Assembly (NCBI GenBank): GCA_038212215.1
Contig: JBBQUT010000036.1
Location: 1-48,573 of the forward strand
Length of the DNA: 48,573 bases
Direction: 5' to 3'
Origin: JALZAI01 sp038212215
GTDB lineage: Bacteria; Actinomycetota; Actinomycetes; Mycobacteriales; Jatrophihabitantaceae
Position numbers and translations under genes: made by a program. Within the stretch, counting starts at the first letter, position 1. Each line of letters begins with the position of its first letter. This document shows, in pieces, positions 24,915 to 32,517 of this stretch. The notes under the pieces were generated by a model. The model saw only the letters and a list, made by a program, of their open reading frames with translations, ran no database searches and was not told the DNA's origin.

Positions 24915-25472
24915 GTGGCAACGAGTCAATCTCACCCCGTGCATCCCCACGGGCGCCACGTCGCGTTTCCCGATCTGGGCGCGTTGCTCTGGACGGTGCG
25001 CGAGAGCTTGGACCTGGTGCTGTTCAAGCTCGCCCAGGTGCGCCTCATCCTCGCCTCCGGGTCGACACGCTGGCTCGCCCGGGCCGACGCGGAACTGTGC
25101 GGCGCGATCGAGAGCCTGCAGCTGGTCGAGATGCTGCGCGCGAGCGAGGTCCACGACCTTGCTCGCATACTGGGGACCACCGCGGAGAGCACGCTGGAGA
25201 GCATCGGCACGGCGGCCCCCGAACCGTGGCCGGCGATGCTGGCCGAGCACCGGATCGCATTGGCGCGTCAGCTCATTGAGATCGAACTGGTCGTGGCCGA
25301 CAACCGTCGCCTACTCAGCGCGCAGCTCAGTGCGGGCACGTCTGACCGGCATCCGGCGCGCCGACCACGCCGCAACCCGCTCGCCGATCCGGTGGCGCAA
25401 GCGATCTTCCAGGCTGCTCTCGCGACAACCACGAAGTTTCCGCAGCTCTCCCTGCAGGATTTCCTCGCATAA
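24915..25472 (+). CDS. flgN: FlgN-like flagellar export chaperone
   Basis: FlgN binds the hook-filament junction proteins FlgK and FlgL before export. The 185-residue, mostly helical protein shows the actinobacterial FlgN pattern: LLWTVRESLDLVLFKLAQVR, then LILASGSTRWLARADAEL, ESLQLVEMLRASEV, and AAPEPWPAMLAEHRIALARQ followed by IEIELVVADNRRLLSAQL. Its partners FlgK and FlgL are not in the window; the next gene is fba. The GTG start fits the start of homology and the promoter spacing. Confidence 0.75.
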   Translation: MATSQSHPVHPHGRHVAFPDLGALLWTVRESLDLVLFKLAQVRLILASGSTRWLARADAELCGAIESLQLVEMLRASEVHDLARILGTTAESTLESIGTAAPEPWPAMLAEHRIALARQLIEIELVVADNRRLLSAQLSAGTSDRHPARRPRRNPLADPVAQAIFQAALATTTKFPQLSLQDFLA

Positions 25473-25565
25473 CGAGCGCACTTTTATTGATGCTCGGACT
25501 CTCGCGTCCCAAATGCGTGATACTGACTGATGAGACCCTGCCCGAGTGTTTGAGGAGCCCGCTGA

Positions 25566-26594
25566 ATGTCCATTGCCACGCCCGAGATTTACGCCGACAT
25601 GCTCGACCGCGCGAAGCAGGGCGGGTTCGCCTATCCCGCGATCAACGTGACCTCTTCGGAAACACTGAACGCCGCCCTCAAAGGATTCGCCGACGCCGGA
25701 AGCGACGGCATCGTCCAGATCTCCACCGGTGGAGCTGAGTTCCTGTCCGGAACGGCCGTGAAGGACATGGTGACCGGCGCGGTCGCGCTGGCGGAGTTCG
25801 CACACGTCGTGGCCGACCGGTACCCGATCAATATCGCGCTGCACACTGACCACTGCCCGAAGAACAAGCTCGACGCGTATGTCCGCCCCTTGCTCGCCAT
25901 CTCGCAGGAGCGTGTCGATGCCGGCCGGCAACCGCTGTTCCAGTCACATATGTGGGACGGCTCGGCTATCGACCTGGACGAGAACCTGCAGCTCGCGCAA
26001 GACCTGCTGGCAAAGGCCGCCTCCGCCAAGATCATCCTCGAGGTAGAGATCGGCGTCGTGGGCGGGGAGGAGGACGGCATCGTGGGCGAGATCAACGAGA
26101 AGCTCTACACGACCGCAGGTGATGCCCAGAAAACCGCCGACCTGCTGGGCACCGGAGAGAAGGGGCGCTACCTGCTCGCGGCAACCTTCGGCAACGTGCA
26201 CGGTGCCTACAAGCCGGGCATGGTCAAGCTGCGCCCCGAGATTCTCAAGGAGATCCAGGCCGCGGTCGGCAAGCAGAGCGGCAAGGACGCGCCGTTCGAT
26301 CTGGTCTTCCACGGCGGCTCCGGCTCAGATCTGGATGACATCCGCGCCGCCGTGAGCTACGGCGTGGTGAAGATGAACGTCGACACCGACACCCAGTACG
26401 CCTTCACCCGCGAAATCGCCGGGCACATGTTCACCAATTACGACGGCGTGCTCAAGGTCGACGACGAGGTCGGCAACAAGAAGGCCTACGACCCGCGCTC
26501 ATACCTCAAGCTCGCCGAGACCGGGATGGCCGCGCGCGTGCAGCAGGCCTGCGAAGCGTTGCTCTCAGCCGGCACCTCGCCAACGGGCTCCTAG
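25566..26594 (+). CDS. fba: Class II fructose-1,6-bisphosphate aldolase
   Basis: Cleaves or forms fructose 1,6-bisphosphate in glycolysis and gluconeogenesis. The 342 residues hold the zinc ligands of the class II family in HTDHCPKN (93-100), EVEIGVVGGEEDG and FGNVHGAYKPG, and the phosphate-binding FHGGSGS and MNVDTDTQYAF. TGAGGAGC lies before the ATG. The gene is single on the plus strand, 93 bases after flgN, and followed by a repeat region. Confidence 0.97.
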   Translation: MSIATPEIYADMLDRAKQGGFAYPAINVTSSETLNAALKGFADAGSDGIVQISTGGAEFLSGTAVKDMVTGAVALAEFAHVVADRYPINIALHTDHCPKNKLDAYVRPLLAISQERVDAGRQPLFQSHMWDGSAIDLDENLQLAQDLLAKAASAKIILEVEIGVVGGEEDGIVGEINEKLYTTAGDAQKTADLLGTGEKGRYLLAATFGNVHGAYKPGMVKLRPEILKEIQAAVGKQSGKDAPFDLVFHGGSGSDLDDIRAAVSYGVVKMNVDTDTQYAFTREIAGHMFTNYDGVLKVDDEVGNKKAYDPRSYLKLAETGMAARVQQACEALLSAGTSPTGS

Positions 26595-26599
26595 TGACC

Positions 26600-26728
26600 G
26601 CCCTCCGCTGCGCTCCGGCCGCCCATTGGTCATTCGCTCGCGAGGCTCACTCATGACCGACCGTCGCTGCGCTCCGGCCGCCGAAGGCCATGCCTATTGG
26701 TCATTCGCTCGCGAGGCTCACTCATGAC
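26600..26728 (+). repeat. REP-like direct repeat with ~71-base period between fba and the DUF3151 gene
   Basis: A 33-base sequence (ATTGGTCATTCGCTCGCGAG and the following 13 bases) at 26625-26657 recurs identically at 26696-26728, 71 bases later. In front of each copy is CGCTGCGCTCCGGCCGCC. The second copy ends within the start codon region of the downstream gene and seems to provide its GCGAGG ribosome binding site. Confidence 0.85.
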
Positions 26729-27131
26729 GTCGTTCGGCAACCTGCTCGCGCCACCCACGCTGCTGCCCGAGGATCCGGCAGTGGCGTTGCTCGCGGCGGG
26801 CGACGACCCGACGGCGGTGGCGGCCGGTCATCCGGCGTCGTCCGCGGCGTGGGCGACGCTTGCCGAGAGCGCGCTGGCAGGCGGCCAGCCGGTGCCGGCC
26901 TACGCCTTCGCGCGTACCGGTTACCACCGCGGCCTGGACGCGCTGCGGCGAGCCGGTTGGAAGGGGCAGGGCCCGATCCCGTGGCAGCACGAGCCCAATC
27001 GGGGCTTCCTACGTGCGTTGCACGCGCTGGGCCAAGCGGCAGCGCAGATCGGCGAGGACGACGAGGCGGCCCGGTGCGCGCACCTACTCGCCGACAGCGA
27101 TCCGGAGGCGAGCGCCGTGCTGTCGGTCTGA
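26724..27131 (+). CDS. DUF3151 protein
   Basis: The 135-residue protein starts MTSFGNLLAPPTLLPEDPAV and contains HPASSAAWATLAESALAGG, ARTGYHRGLDALRRAGWKGQ and EPNRGFLRALHALGQAAAQI, the signature of the conserved actinobacterial DUF3151 family (helical, tetratricopeptide-like, function unknown). It commonly lies near fba in actinobacteria, as here. The start codon sits inside the second repeat copy (CACTCATGACG). Confidence 0.9.
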   Translation: MTSFGNLLAPPTLLPEDPAVALLAAGDDPTAVAAGHPASSAAWATLAESALAGGQPVPAYAFARTGYHRGLDALRRAGWKGQGPIPWQHEPNRGFLRALHALGQAAAQIGEDDEAARCAHLLADSDPEASAVLSV

Positions 27132-27155
27132 CGGCGCTTTCGGGTTGCGCCGCTC

Positions 27156-28523
27156 TCAGGCGGGGACGAGCGGCAACCTGTCCGTAGCCGTGGTGATCGA
27201 GGCCTGGTCCAGTTCGCGATCCTGCATAGCGCCGGAAAGGTACGCGTCGTAGGCCGGCAGATCCAGGTGTCCGTGCCCGCACAGCGCGGTGAGGATCACC
27301 TTGGTCTCGCCGGTCTGCTTGCACCGCAGCGCCTCCTCGATGGTTGCCGCGATGGCGTGCGTGGGCTCCGGCGCCGGGACGATGCCTTCGGTGCGCGCGA
27401 ACTGCACTCCGGCGCTGAAGCATTCGCGCTGGGTCTTGGCGACGGCCTCCAGCAAGCCCTCTTCCTTGAGGTGGCTGATCAACGGGCTCATCCCGTGATA
27501 GCGCAGCCCGCCTGCGTGGATCGGGTCCGGGATGAAGTCGTGCCCGAGCGTGTGCATCTTCATCAGCGGCGTCATGCCTGCGGTGTCGCCGAAGTCGTAG
27601 GCGTACACACCCCGCGTCAGCGACGGGCACGCCGCCGGTTCGACCGCCCGGATCACCGGCGCTATGCGCCCGGCCAGCTTCTCCCGCAGGAACGGGAAGA
27701 CCAGGCCGCCGAAGTTCGACCCGCCGCCGGTGCACCCGACGATCAGGTCAGGCATCTCACCGGCCATGGCGAGTTGCAGCAGCGCTTCCTCGCCGATCAC
27801 GGTCTGGTGCAGCAGGACGTGGTTGAGCACGCTGCCCAACGCATAGTTCGTGTCGGCATTCTGCGCCGCGATCTCGACCGCCTCGCTGATCGCAATGCCG
27901 AGCGAGCCGGTCGAATCCGGATGCTCGGCGAGCACCGCGCGTCCCGCCTCGGTGAGCGTGGACGGCGACGGGTGTACGAGGCCGCCGAATGTCTCGATCA
28001 TCATGCGGCGGTAGGGCTTCTGGTCGTAGGACGCGCGGACCTGCCAGATCTCGCAGGCCAACCCGAATTGTGCGCACGCGAATGCCAGCGCGGTGCCCCA
28101 CTGGCCAGCACCGGTCTCAGTGGTGAGCCGGCGGATACCGGCGCGAGCATTGTAATACGCCTGCGGGACGGCCGTGTTCGGCTTGTGCGAGCCGGCAGGT
28201 GACACGCCCTCGTACTTGTAGTAGATGTGCGCCGGGGTGTCGAGTGCCTTCTCCAGCCGGTGCGCCCGGTACAGCGGCGAGGGCCGCCACAGCCGGTAGA
28301 CGTCGAGCACCGCGCCAGGGATGTCGACGTATCGCTCGCCGGTGACCTCCTGTTCGATGAGTTCCATCGGGAACAGCGGGGCCAGATCGTCCGGCCCGAC
28401 CGGCTGCAAGGTGCCCGGGTGCAGCACGGGTGGCGGCGGGGTCGGGAGGTCGGCGAGCACGTTGTACCAGCGGGTGGGCTGCTGACTCTCGTCCAGCAGG
28501 AACTTCGTCGGCCCAGGGTTCAT
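27156..28523 (-). CDS. Stand-alone tryptophan synthase beta chain-like protein (TrpB2 type)
   Basis: A PLP enzyme that joins indole and serine in TrpB-type chemistry. The 455-residue protein has the PLP lysine K114 in GSHKPN, TTETGAGQWG and the phosphate-binding GCTGGGSNFGG; the C-terminal half ends TALCGHGHLDLPAYDAYLSG. The length and the long N-terminal part (about 80 residues before RPSPLYRAHRLEKALDTP) fit the TrpB2 class, which occurs without TrpA; no trpA is nearby, so the physiological role may be indole salvage. ATG at 28523 is preceded by TAGGGT at the seven-base leaderless spacing, and AGGGTG would also be a plausible ribosome binding site. Confidence 0.92.
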   Translation of the reverse strand: MNPGPTKFLLDESQQPTRWYNVLADLPTPPPPVLHPGTLQPVGPDDLAPLFPMELIEQEVTGERYVDIPGAVLDVYRLWRPSPLYRAHRLEKALDTPAHIYYKYEGVSPAGSHKPNTAVPQAYYNARAGIRRLTTETGAGQWGTALAFACAQFGLACEIWQVRASYDQKPYRRMMIETFGGLVHPSPSTLTEAGRAVLAEHPDSTGSLGIAISEAVEIAAQNADTNYALGSVLNHVLLHQTVIGEEALLQLAMAGEMPDLIVGCTGGGSNFGGLVFPFLREKLAGRIAPVIRAVEPAACPSLTRGVYAYDFGDTAGMTPLMKMHTLGHDFIPDPIHAGGLRYHGMSPLISHLKEEGLLEAVAKTQRECFSAGVQFARTEGIVPAPEPTHAIAATIEEALRCKQTGETKVILTALCGHGHLDLPAYDAYLSGAMQDRELDQASITTATDRLPLVPA

Positions 28524-28625
28524 TCGGCACACCCTAGGGCCGATGCCGTCAGCCGTCGACTACCCTCTCACCGGGCTTGGGAGAATGGGCCAGGAGAGAT
28601 GGGCGCCGAGACAATGAGGTGAGTC

Positions 28626-29912
28626 ATGCCCGCAATCGTGCTCGTCGGCGCCCAGTGGGGCGACGAAGGCAAGGGCAAGGCAACCGACCTGCTCGGCAGC
28701 CGCGTGGACGCGGTCGTCAAGTTCAACGGCGGTAACAACGCCGGTCACACGATCGTGATCGGCGCAGAGAAGTACGCGCTGCACCTGTTGCCGTCCGGAA
28801 TCCTGACGCCGGGCTGCATCCCGATCATCGGTAACGGTGTCGTCGTCGACCTCGGCGTGCTGTTCGAGGAAATCGACGGCCTGGACGCGCGGGGTGTCGA
28901 CACGTCCCGGCTGGTCGTCAGCGCTTCGGCACACGTCATCGCGCCCTACAACCGCACGCTGGACAAGGTGACCGAGCGGTTCCTCGGCAATGCCAAGCTC
29001 GGCACCACCGGGCGCGGCATCGGGCCGACCTACGCAGACAAGATGTCGCGCATCGGCATCCGGGTGCAGGACCTTTTCGACGAGGACGTGCTGCGGGCCA
29101 AGGTCACCGGAGCGCTGGATCTGAAGAACCAGACGCTGGTCAAGATTTACAACCGAAAGGCGTTCGACGTGGACGCGGTGGTGGCCGAACTAGGCGGCTA
29201 CGCCGAGCGGCTACGCCCGATGGTCGCTGACACCTCGCTGCTGCTGGACCGGATGCTCAGCGAAGGCAAGACGATCGTGCTGGAGGCCGGGCAGGCGACG
29301 TTGCTCGACGTCGACCACGGCACCTACCCGTTCGTCACCTCGTCCAACGCGACTGCCGGCGGTGCCTGCACCGGCAGCGGGATCGCACCGACCCGGATCA
29401 CCGGCGTCATTGCCATCGTGAAGGCCTACACGACACGGGTCGGGGAAGGCCCCTTCCCTACCGAACTGCTCGACGTCAGGGGCGAGATCCTGCGCAACAA
29501 CGGTGCCGAATTCGGCACGACCACGGGCCGTCCGCGCCGCTGCGGCTGGTTCGACGCGGTCGTCGCGCGTTATGCCGCCCGGATCAACGGCGTCACCGAT
29601 TTCGTGCTCACCAAGCTTGACGTGCTCACCGGTCTGGACGAGGTTCCGGTGTGCGTGGCCTACGAGGTGGATGGGGTGCGCCACGACGAGATGCCGATGA
29701 CGCAAGCCGAGTTCGCCCGCGCGGTGCCGATCTATGAGACCTTTCCAGGCTGGCACGAGGACATCTCGGGCGCCCGCAGCGTTCGCGAACTGCCGCGCAG
29801 CGCCCGCGACTATGTAACCGTGCTCGAAAGCATGATCAACGCGCCGATCTCGGCGATCGGCGTTGGCCCGGGTCGAGACGAGACGGTAGCTGTGCGCGAT
29901 CTGCTGCGCTAA
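28626..29912 (+). CDS. purA: Adenylosuccinate synthetase
   Basis: First committed step of AMP synthesis from IMP, using GTP and aspartate. The 428 residues contain the P-loop GAQWGDEGKGKATDLL at 8-23, FNGGNNAGHTIV near 33-44, GTTGRGIGPTYADK near 135 and TTTGRPRRCGWFD near 298. Ribosome binding site GAGGTGAG just before the ATG. The stop TAA overlaps the stop of the convergent DUF6314 gene by three bases. Confidence 0.97.
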   Translation: MPAIVLVGAQWGDEGKGKATDLLGSRVDAVVKFNGGNNAGHTIVIGAEKYALHLLPSGILTPGCIPIIGNGVVVDLGVLFEEIDGLDARGVDTSRLVVSASAHVIAPYNRTLDKVTERFLGNAKLGTTGRGIGPTYADKMSRIGIRVQDLFDEDVLRAKVTGALDLKNQTLVKIYNRKAFDVDAVVAELGGYAERLRPMVADTSLLLDRMLSEGKTIVLEAGQATLLDVDHGTYPFVTSSNATAGGACTGSGIAPTRITGVIAIVKAYTTRVGEGPFPTELLDVRGEILRNNGAEFGTTTGRPRRCGWFDAVVARYAARINGVTDFVLTKLDVLTGLDEVPVCVAYEVDGVRHDEMPMTQAEFARAVPIYETFPGWHEDISGARSVRELPRSARDYVTVLESMINAPISAIGVGPGRDETVAVRDLLR

Positions 29913-30307
29913 CGGCTCAGCCGCACACATCGGCTGACGATGCGCTGATCCTTGGTCGGTCCCGCGACATCCCACAGCACACGCAGCCGGTCACCGCGGA
30001 CGTCGATCAAGCCCCGATAGGTGTCGGCGCGGCACGGGTGCACCACGATCTCACCCGGGCGCCACGGATGAAACACCCGCCCGTCCTCGAAAAACACCGT
30101 CCACCCGCCGTCGTCGGCGGCGATCAGCAGCTCACGCGTGACGGGCAGCAGCGCGCCGCCCCACGAAAGCTCACCCGACTCGCGCCAGCGCAACTCGGGC
30201 GTGATTCGCAGCGTGCCTCGGACAGTGCCGTGCAGAGCGGTGCGGCGGTCGGTGATCCGTCGCGCGAGCGACCAGTCGCCGATCAGCTCGCGCGGATCAC
30301 TGGACAT
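29909..30307 (-). CDS. DUF6314 family protein
   Basis: The 132-residue protein has the pattern LIGDWSLARRITDRRTALHG, GTLRITPELRWRESGELSWG, TVFFEDGRVFHPWRPGEIVV and HPCRADTYRGLIDVRG, which I recognise as the DUF6314 group of lipocalin-like actinobacterial proteins. Function unknown. ATG has GGTGAG a few bases upstream. No operon partner on this strand. Confidence 0.8.
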   Translation of the reverse strand: MSSDPRELIGDWSLARRITDRRTALHGTVRGTLRITPELRWRESGELSWGGALLPVTRELLIAADDGGWTVFFEDGRVFHPWRPGEIVVHPCRADTYRGLIDVRGDRLRVLWDVAGPTKDQRIVSRCVRLSR

Positions 30308-30638
30308 GCGCGCTCACCCGCGCGGTCGTGGCCGAAACTCGCCGGACCCTCGCATTACCAGGGTGGTGGCGAGCACGATGGCGGCCGCAGGACGCGCGCG
30401 AGGCCAGCATAGAGACGGTCTACCAGACCCCGGTGATCGCGACGCCAGAACATGTGCGCGCGGCTCATTCCGCTGCGCGATCTTCATGCGCCCGGTGACC
30501 TGGGACCACCCGAATGAATGAATGTCGCCGGGCTGCCTGAGCCTGCGCTGATCATTGACCGCATCACCCGAAGATCGCCGGGTCACCCTGCGTCCCCGGC
30601 GCGCTGATGCAGGTGCGGCCCTGGGTAACGTCAGCGAC
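30308..30638. other. 331-base intergenic region with no gene I can support
   Basis: Between the divergent DUF6314 and oxidoreductase genes nothing coding is convincing. TAACGT at 30626-30631 is seven bases before the ATG at 30639, a leaderless promoter candidate. An open frame from 30555 in phase with the oxidoreductase encodes a basic stretch unlike the family's N-terminus. Confidence 0.5.
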
Positions 30639-31415
30639 ATGAGCTCACGGCCGATCCGCATCGGCATGCAACTGCAACCCCAGCACGCCGACTACGCCGC
30701 CATCCGCGACACGGTGCGCCGTGCGGAAGACTCCGGCGTGGACGTGCTCTTCAACTGGGACCACTTCTACCCGCTGTACGGCGACGCCGACGCAAAGCAC
30801 TACGAATGCTGGACGATGCTCGGGGCCTGGGCCGAGCAGACCAGCCGCGTCGAGATCGGCGCGCTGGTCACGTGCAACAGCTACCGCAACCCCGAACTGC
30901 TCGCGGACATGGCCCGCACGGTCGACAACATGAGCGACGGCCGGTTGATCCTCGGGATCGGCTCTGGCTGGTTCGAGAAGGACTACGACGAGTACGGCTA
31001 TGACTTCGGGACGGCCGGTGGCCGGCTCGACGATCTGGCCGGTGCACTACCTCGGATCGAGGCTCGCTTCGCGAAGCTCAGCCCGCCGCCGACCCGCCAG
31101 ATCCCGGTACTGATCGGTGGCGGAGGAGAGAAGAAGACGCTGCGTATGGTCGCCCAGCATGCGCACATCTGGCACTCCTTCAGTGACATCGCGACGCTCA
31201 CGCGAAAGTCGCGGATCCTCGCCGATCACTGCGCCGCCGTCGGCCGCGATCCGTCCGAGATCGAGCGGTCGGTGGGGACGCCAGAGGGCGACCCGGCCAA
31301 GATCGGTCCGGCCTTGATCGAAGCCGGAGTCACGTTGTTCACGGTTGGCGCCGGCGGCCCCGACTACAACTTGTCCCGCCTGCAGAAGTGGCTCGACTGG
31401 CGCGACTCACTTTAG
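30639..31415 (+). CDS. LLM-class flavin (F420-dependent type) oxidoreductase
   Basis: Luciferase-like (beta/alpha) barrel enzymes of this class use F420H2 or FMN to reduce or oxidise a variety of substrates. The 258-residue product begins MSSRPIRIGMQLQPQHADYA and has VDVLFNWDHFYPLYG, RVEIGALVTCNSYRNPELLA, GRLILGIGSGWFEKDYDEYG and PVLIGGGGEKKTLRMVAQHA, a motif set of F420-dependent TIGR03560-like members. The substrate is unknown. The start is the ATG at 30639, where the family homology begins. Confidence 0.88.
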   Translation: MSSRPIRIGMQLQPQHADYAAIRDTVRRAEDSGVDVLFNWDHFYPLYGDADAKHYECWTMLGAWAEQTSRVEIGALVTCNSYRNPELLADMARTVDNMSDGRLILGIGSGWFEKDYDEYGYDFGTAGGRLDDLAGALPRIEARFAKLSPPPTRQIPVLIGGGGEKKTLRMVAQHAHIWHSFSDIATLTRKSRILADHCAAVGRDPSEIERSVGTPEGDPAKIGPALIEAGVTLFTVGAGGPDYNLSRLQKWLDWRDSL

Positions 31416-31450
31416 GCCGCGTCGCCCGGCCATCCGTAGGATCAGCCGGC

Positions 31451-31687
31451 ATGGACGATAAGAGCATCCTCTCGCACATTCATGAGCTGGTGGAGGAGGA
31501 GAAGCAGTTGCGCGCCGGCCACCACGGGCTCGACGGCGAGCGACGCGCGCGATTGCAAACGCTCGAACAGCAGCTCGACCAGGCCTGGGACCTGCTGCGC
31601 CAGCGACGCGCTCGCGAAGATCTCGGCGAGAGCCCCGACGCCGCGAGCGAGCGTTCGGTCAACGAGGTCGAGGGCTACCTGCAGTGA
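31451..31687 (+). CDS. DUF2630 protein
   Basis: A 78-residue helical protein starting MDDKSILSHIHELVEEEKQL with GERRARLQTLEQQLDQAWDL and LLRQRRAREDLGESP. The conserved DUF2630 family is of unknown function. It is 36 bases downstream of the oxidoreductase. TAGGAT lies eight bases upstream of the ATG, so it may also have a separate start. Confidence 0.82.
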   Translation: MDDKSILSHIHELVEEEKQLRAGHHGLDGERRARLQTLEQQLDQAWDLLRQRRAREDLGESPDAASERSVNEVEGYLQ

Positions 31688-31785
31688 ATCGCCGGCTGTG
31701 GAAAGTCTGAGAGACCGCGTCGGCAGCGGCATAGTGGGTGGACTGTTGGTGGTGGCGACCGGCGCCTGCTGCTGAAGGAGAACAC

Positions 31786-32472
31786 GTGCGATTGCTGATT
31801 GTGGAGGACGAGGCGCGCTTGGCGTCGGCGTTGCAGCGCGGTCTTTCTACCGAGGGTTTCACGGTGGACCTGGCGCACACCGGTCCGGACGGGCTGCACA
31901 TGGCGCAGGAGTCCACGTACGACGCGGTGATTCTGGACATCATGCTCCCGGGCCTGTCGGGGTATCGCGTCATCGAGCAACTGCGTGCCGTGCACAACTG
32001 GGTGCCGATCCTGATGCTGACCGCTAAGGACGGCGAGTACGACGAAGCCGATGCCCTCGATCTGGGCGCCGACGACTACCTCACCAAGCCGTTCTCCTTC
32101 GTCGTGCTGCTGGCTCGTATCCGGGCGCTGCTGCGCCGTGGGGTACAGCCGCGCCCGGCCGCGCTGACTGTCGACGACCTGATCCTGGACCCTGCAGCGC
32201 ACACGGTGCATCGCGCGGGTACGTCCGTCGAGCTCACGCCGCGCGAGTTCTCGCTGCTGGAGTTCCTGATGCGCAGGGCAGGCGACGCGGTCAGCAAGGC
32301 CGATATCCTGCACCACGTCTGGGACGCCCACTACGAGGGCGACGCCAATGTCGTCGAGGTCTATGTCGGGTACCTGCGCCGCAAGATCGACACCCCGTTC
32401 GGCAGGCAGACGCTGCAGACGGTACGGGGCGCCGGGTACCGATTGACACCGGAACCTGCCGTCGCCAACTGA
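31786..32472 (+). CDS. OmpR-family response regulator
   Basis: Receives phosphate from the sensor kinase encoded next to it and binds DNA. The 228-residue product begins at a GTG with GAAGGAG upstream. It has the receiver acid pair E7/D8, the phospho-acceptor D51 in AVILDIMLPG, the lysine in DYLTKPF near 101 and a C-terminal winged helix (ELTPREFSLLEFLMRRAGDA, VYVGYLRRKIDTPFG, TVRGAGYRL). Similar to PrrA/MprA-type regulators. No signal can be inferred. Confidence 0.93.
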   Translation: MRLLIVEDEARLASALQRGLSTEGFTVDLAHTGPDGLHMAQESTYDAVILDIMLPGLSGYRVIEQLRAVHNWVPILMLTAKDGEYDEADALDLGADDYLTKPFSFVVLLARIRALLRRGVQPRPAALTVDDLILDPAAHTVHRAGTSVELTPREFSLLEFLMRRAGDAVSKADILHHVWDAHYEGDANVVEVYVGYLRRKIDTPFGRQTLQTVRGAGYRLTPEPAVAN

Positions 32473-32517
32473 GGCGGCGCCAGGTCATTTCCCGGACAGC
32501 CCACTAACGTCACGACG

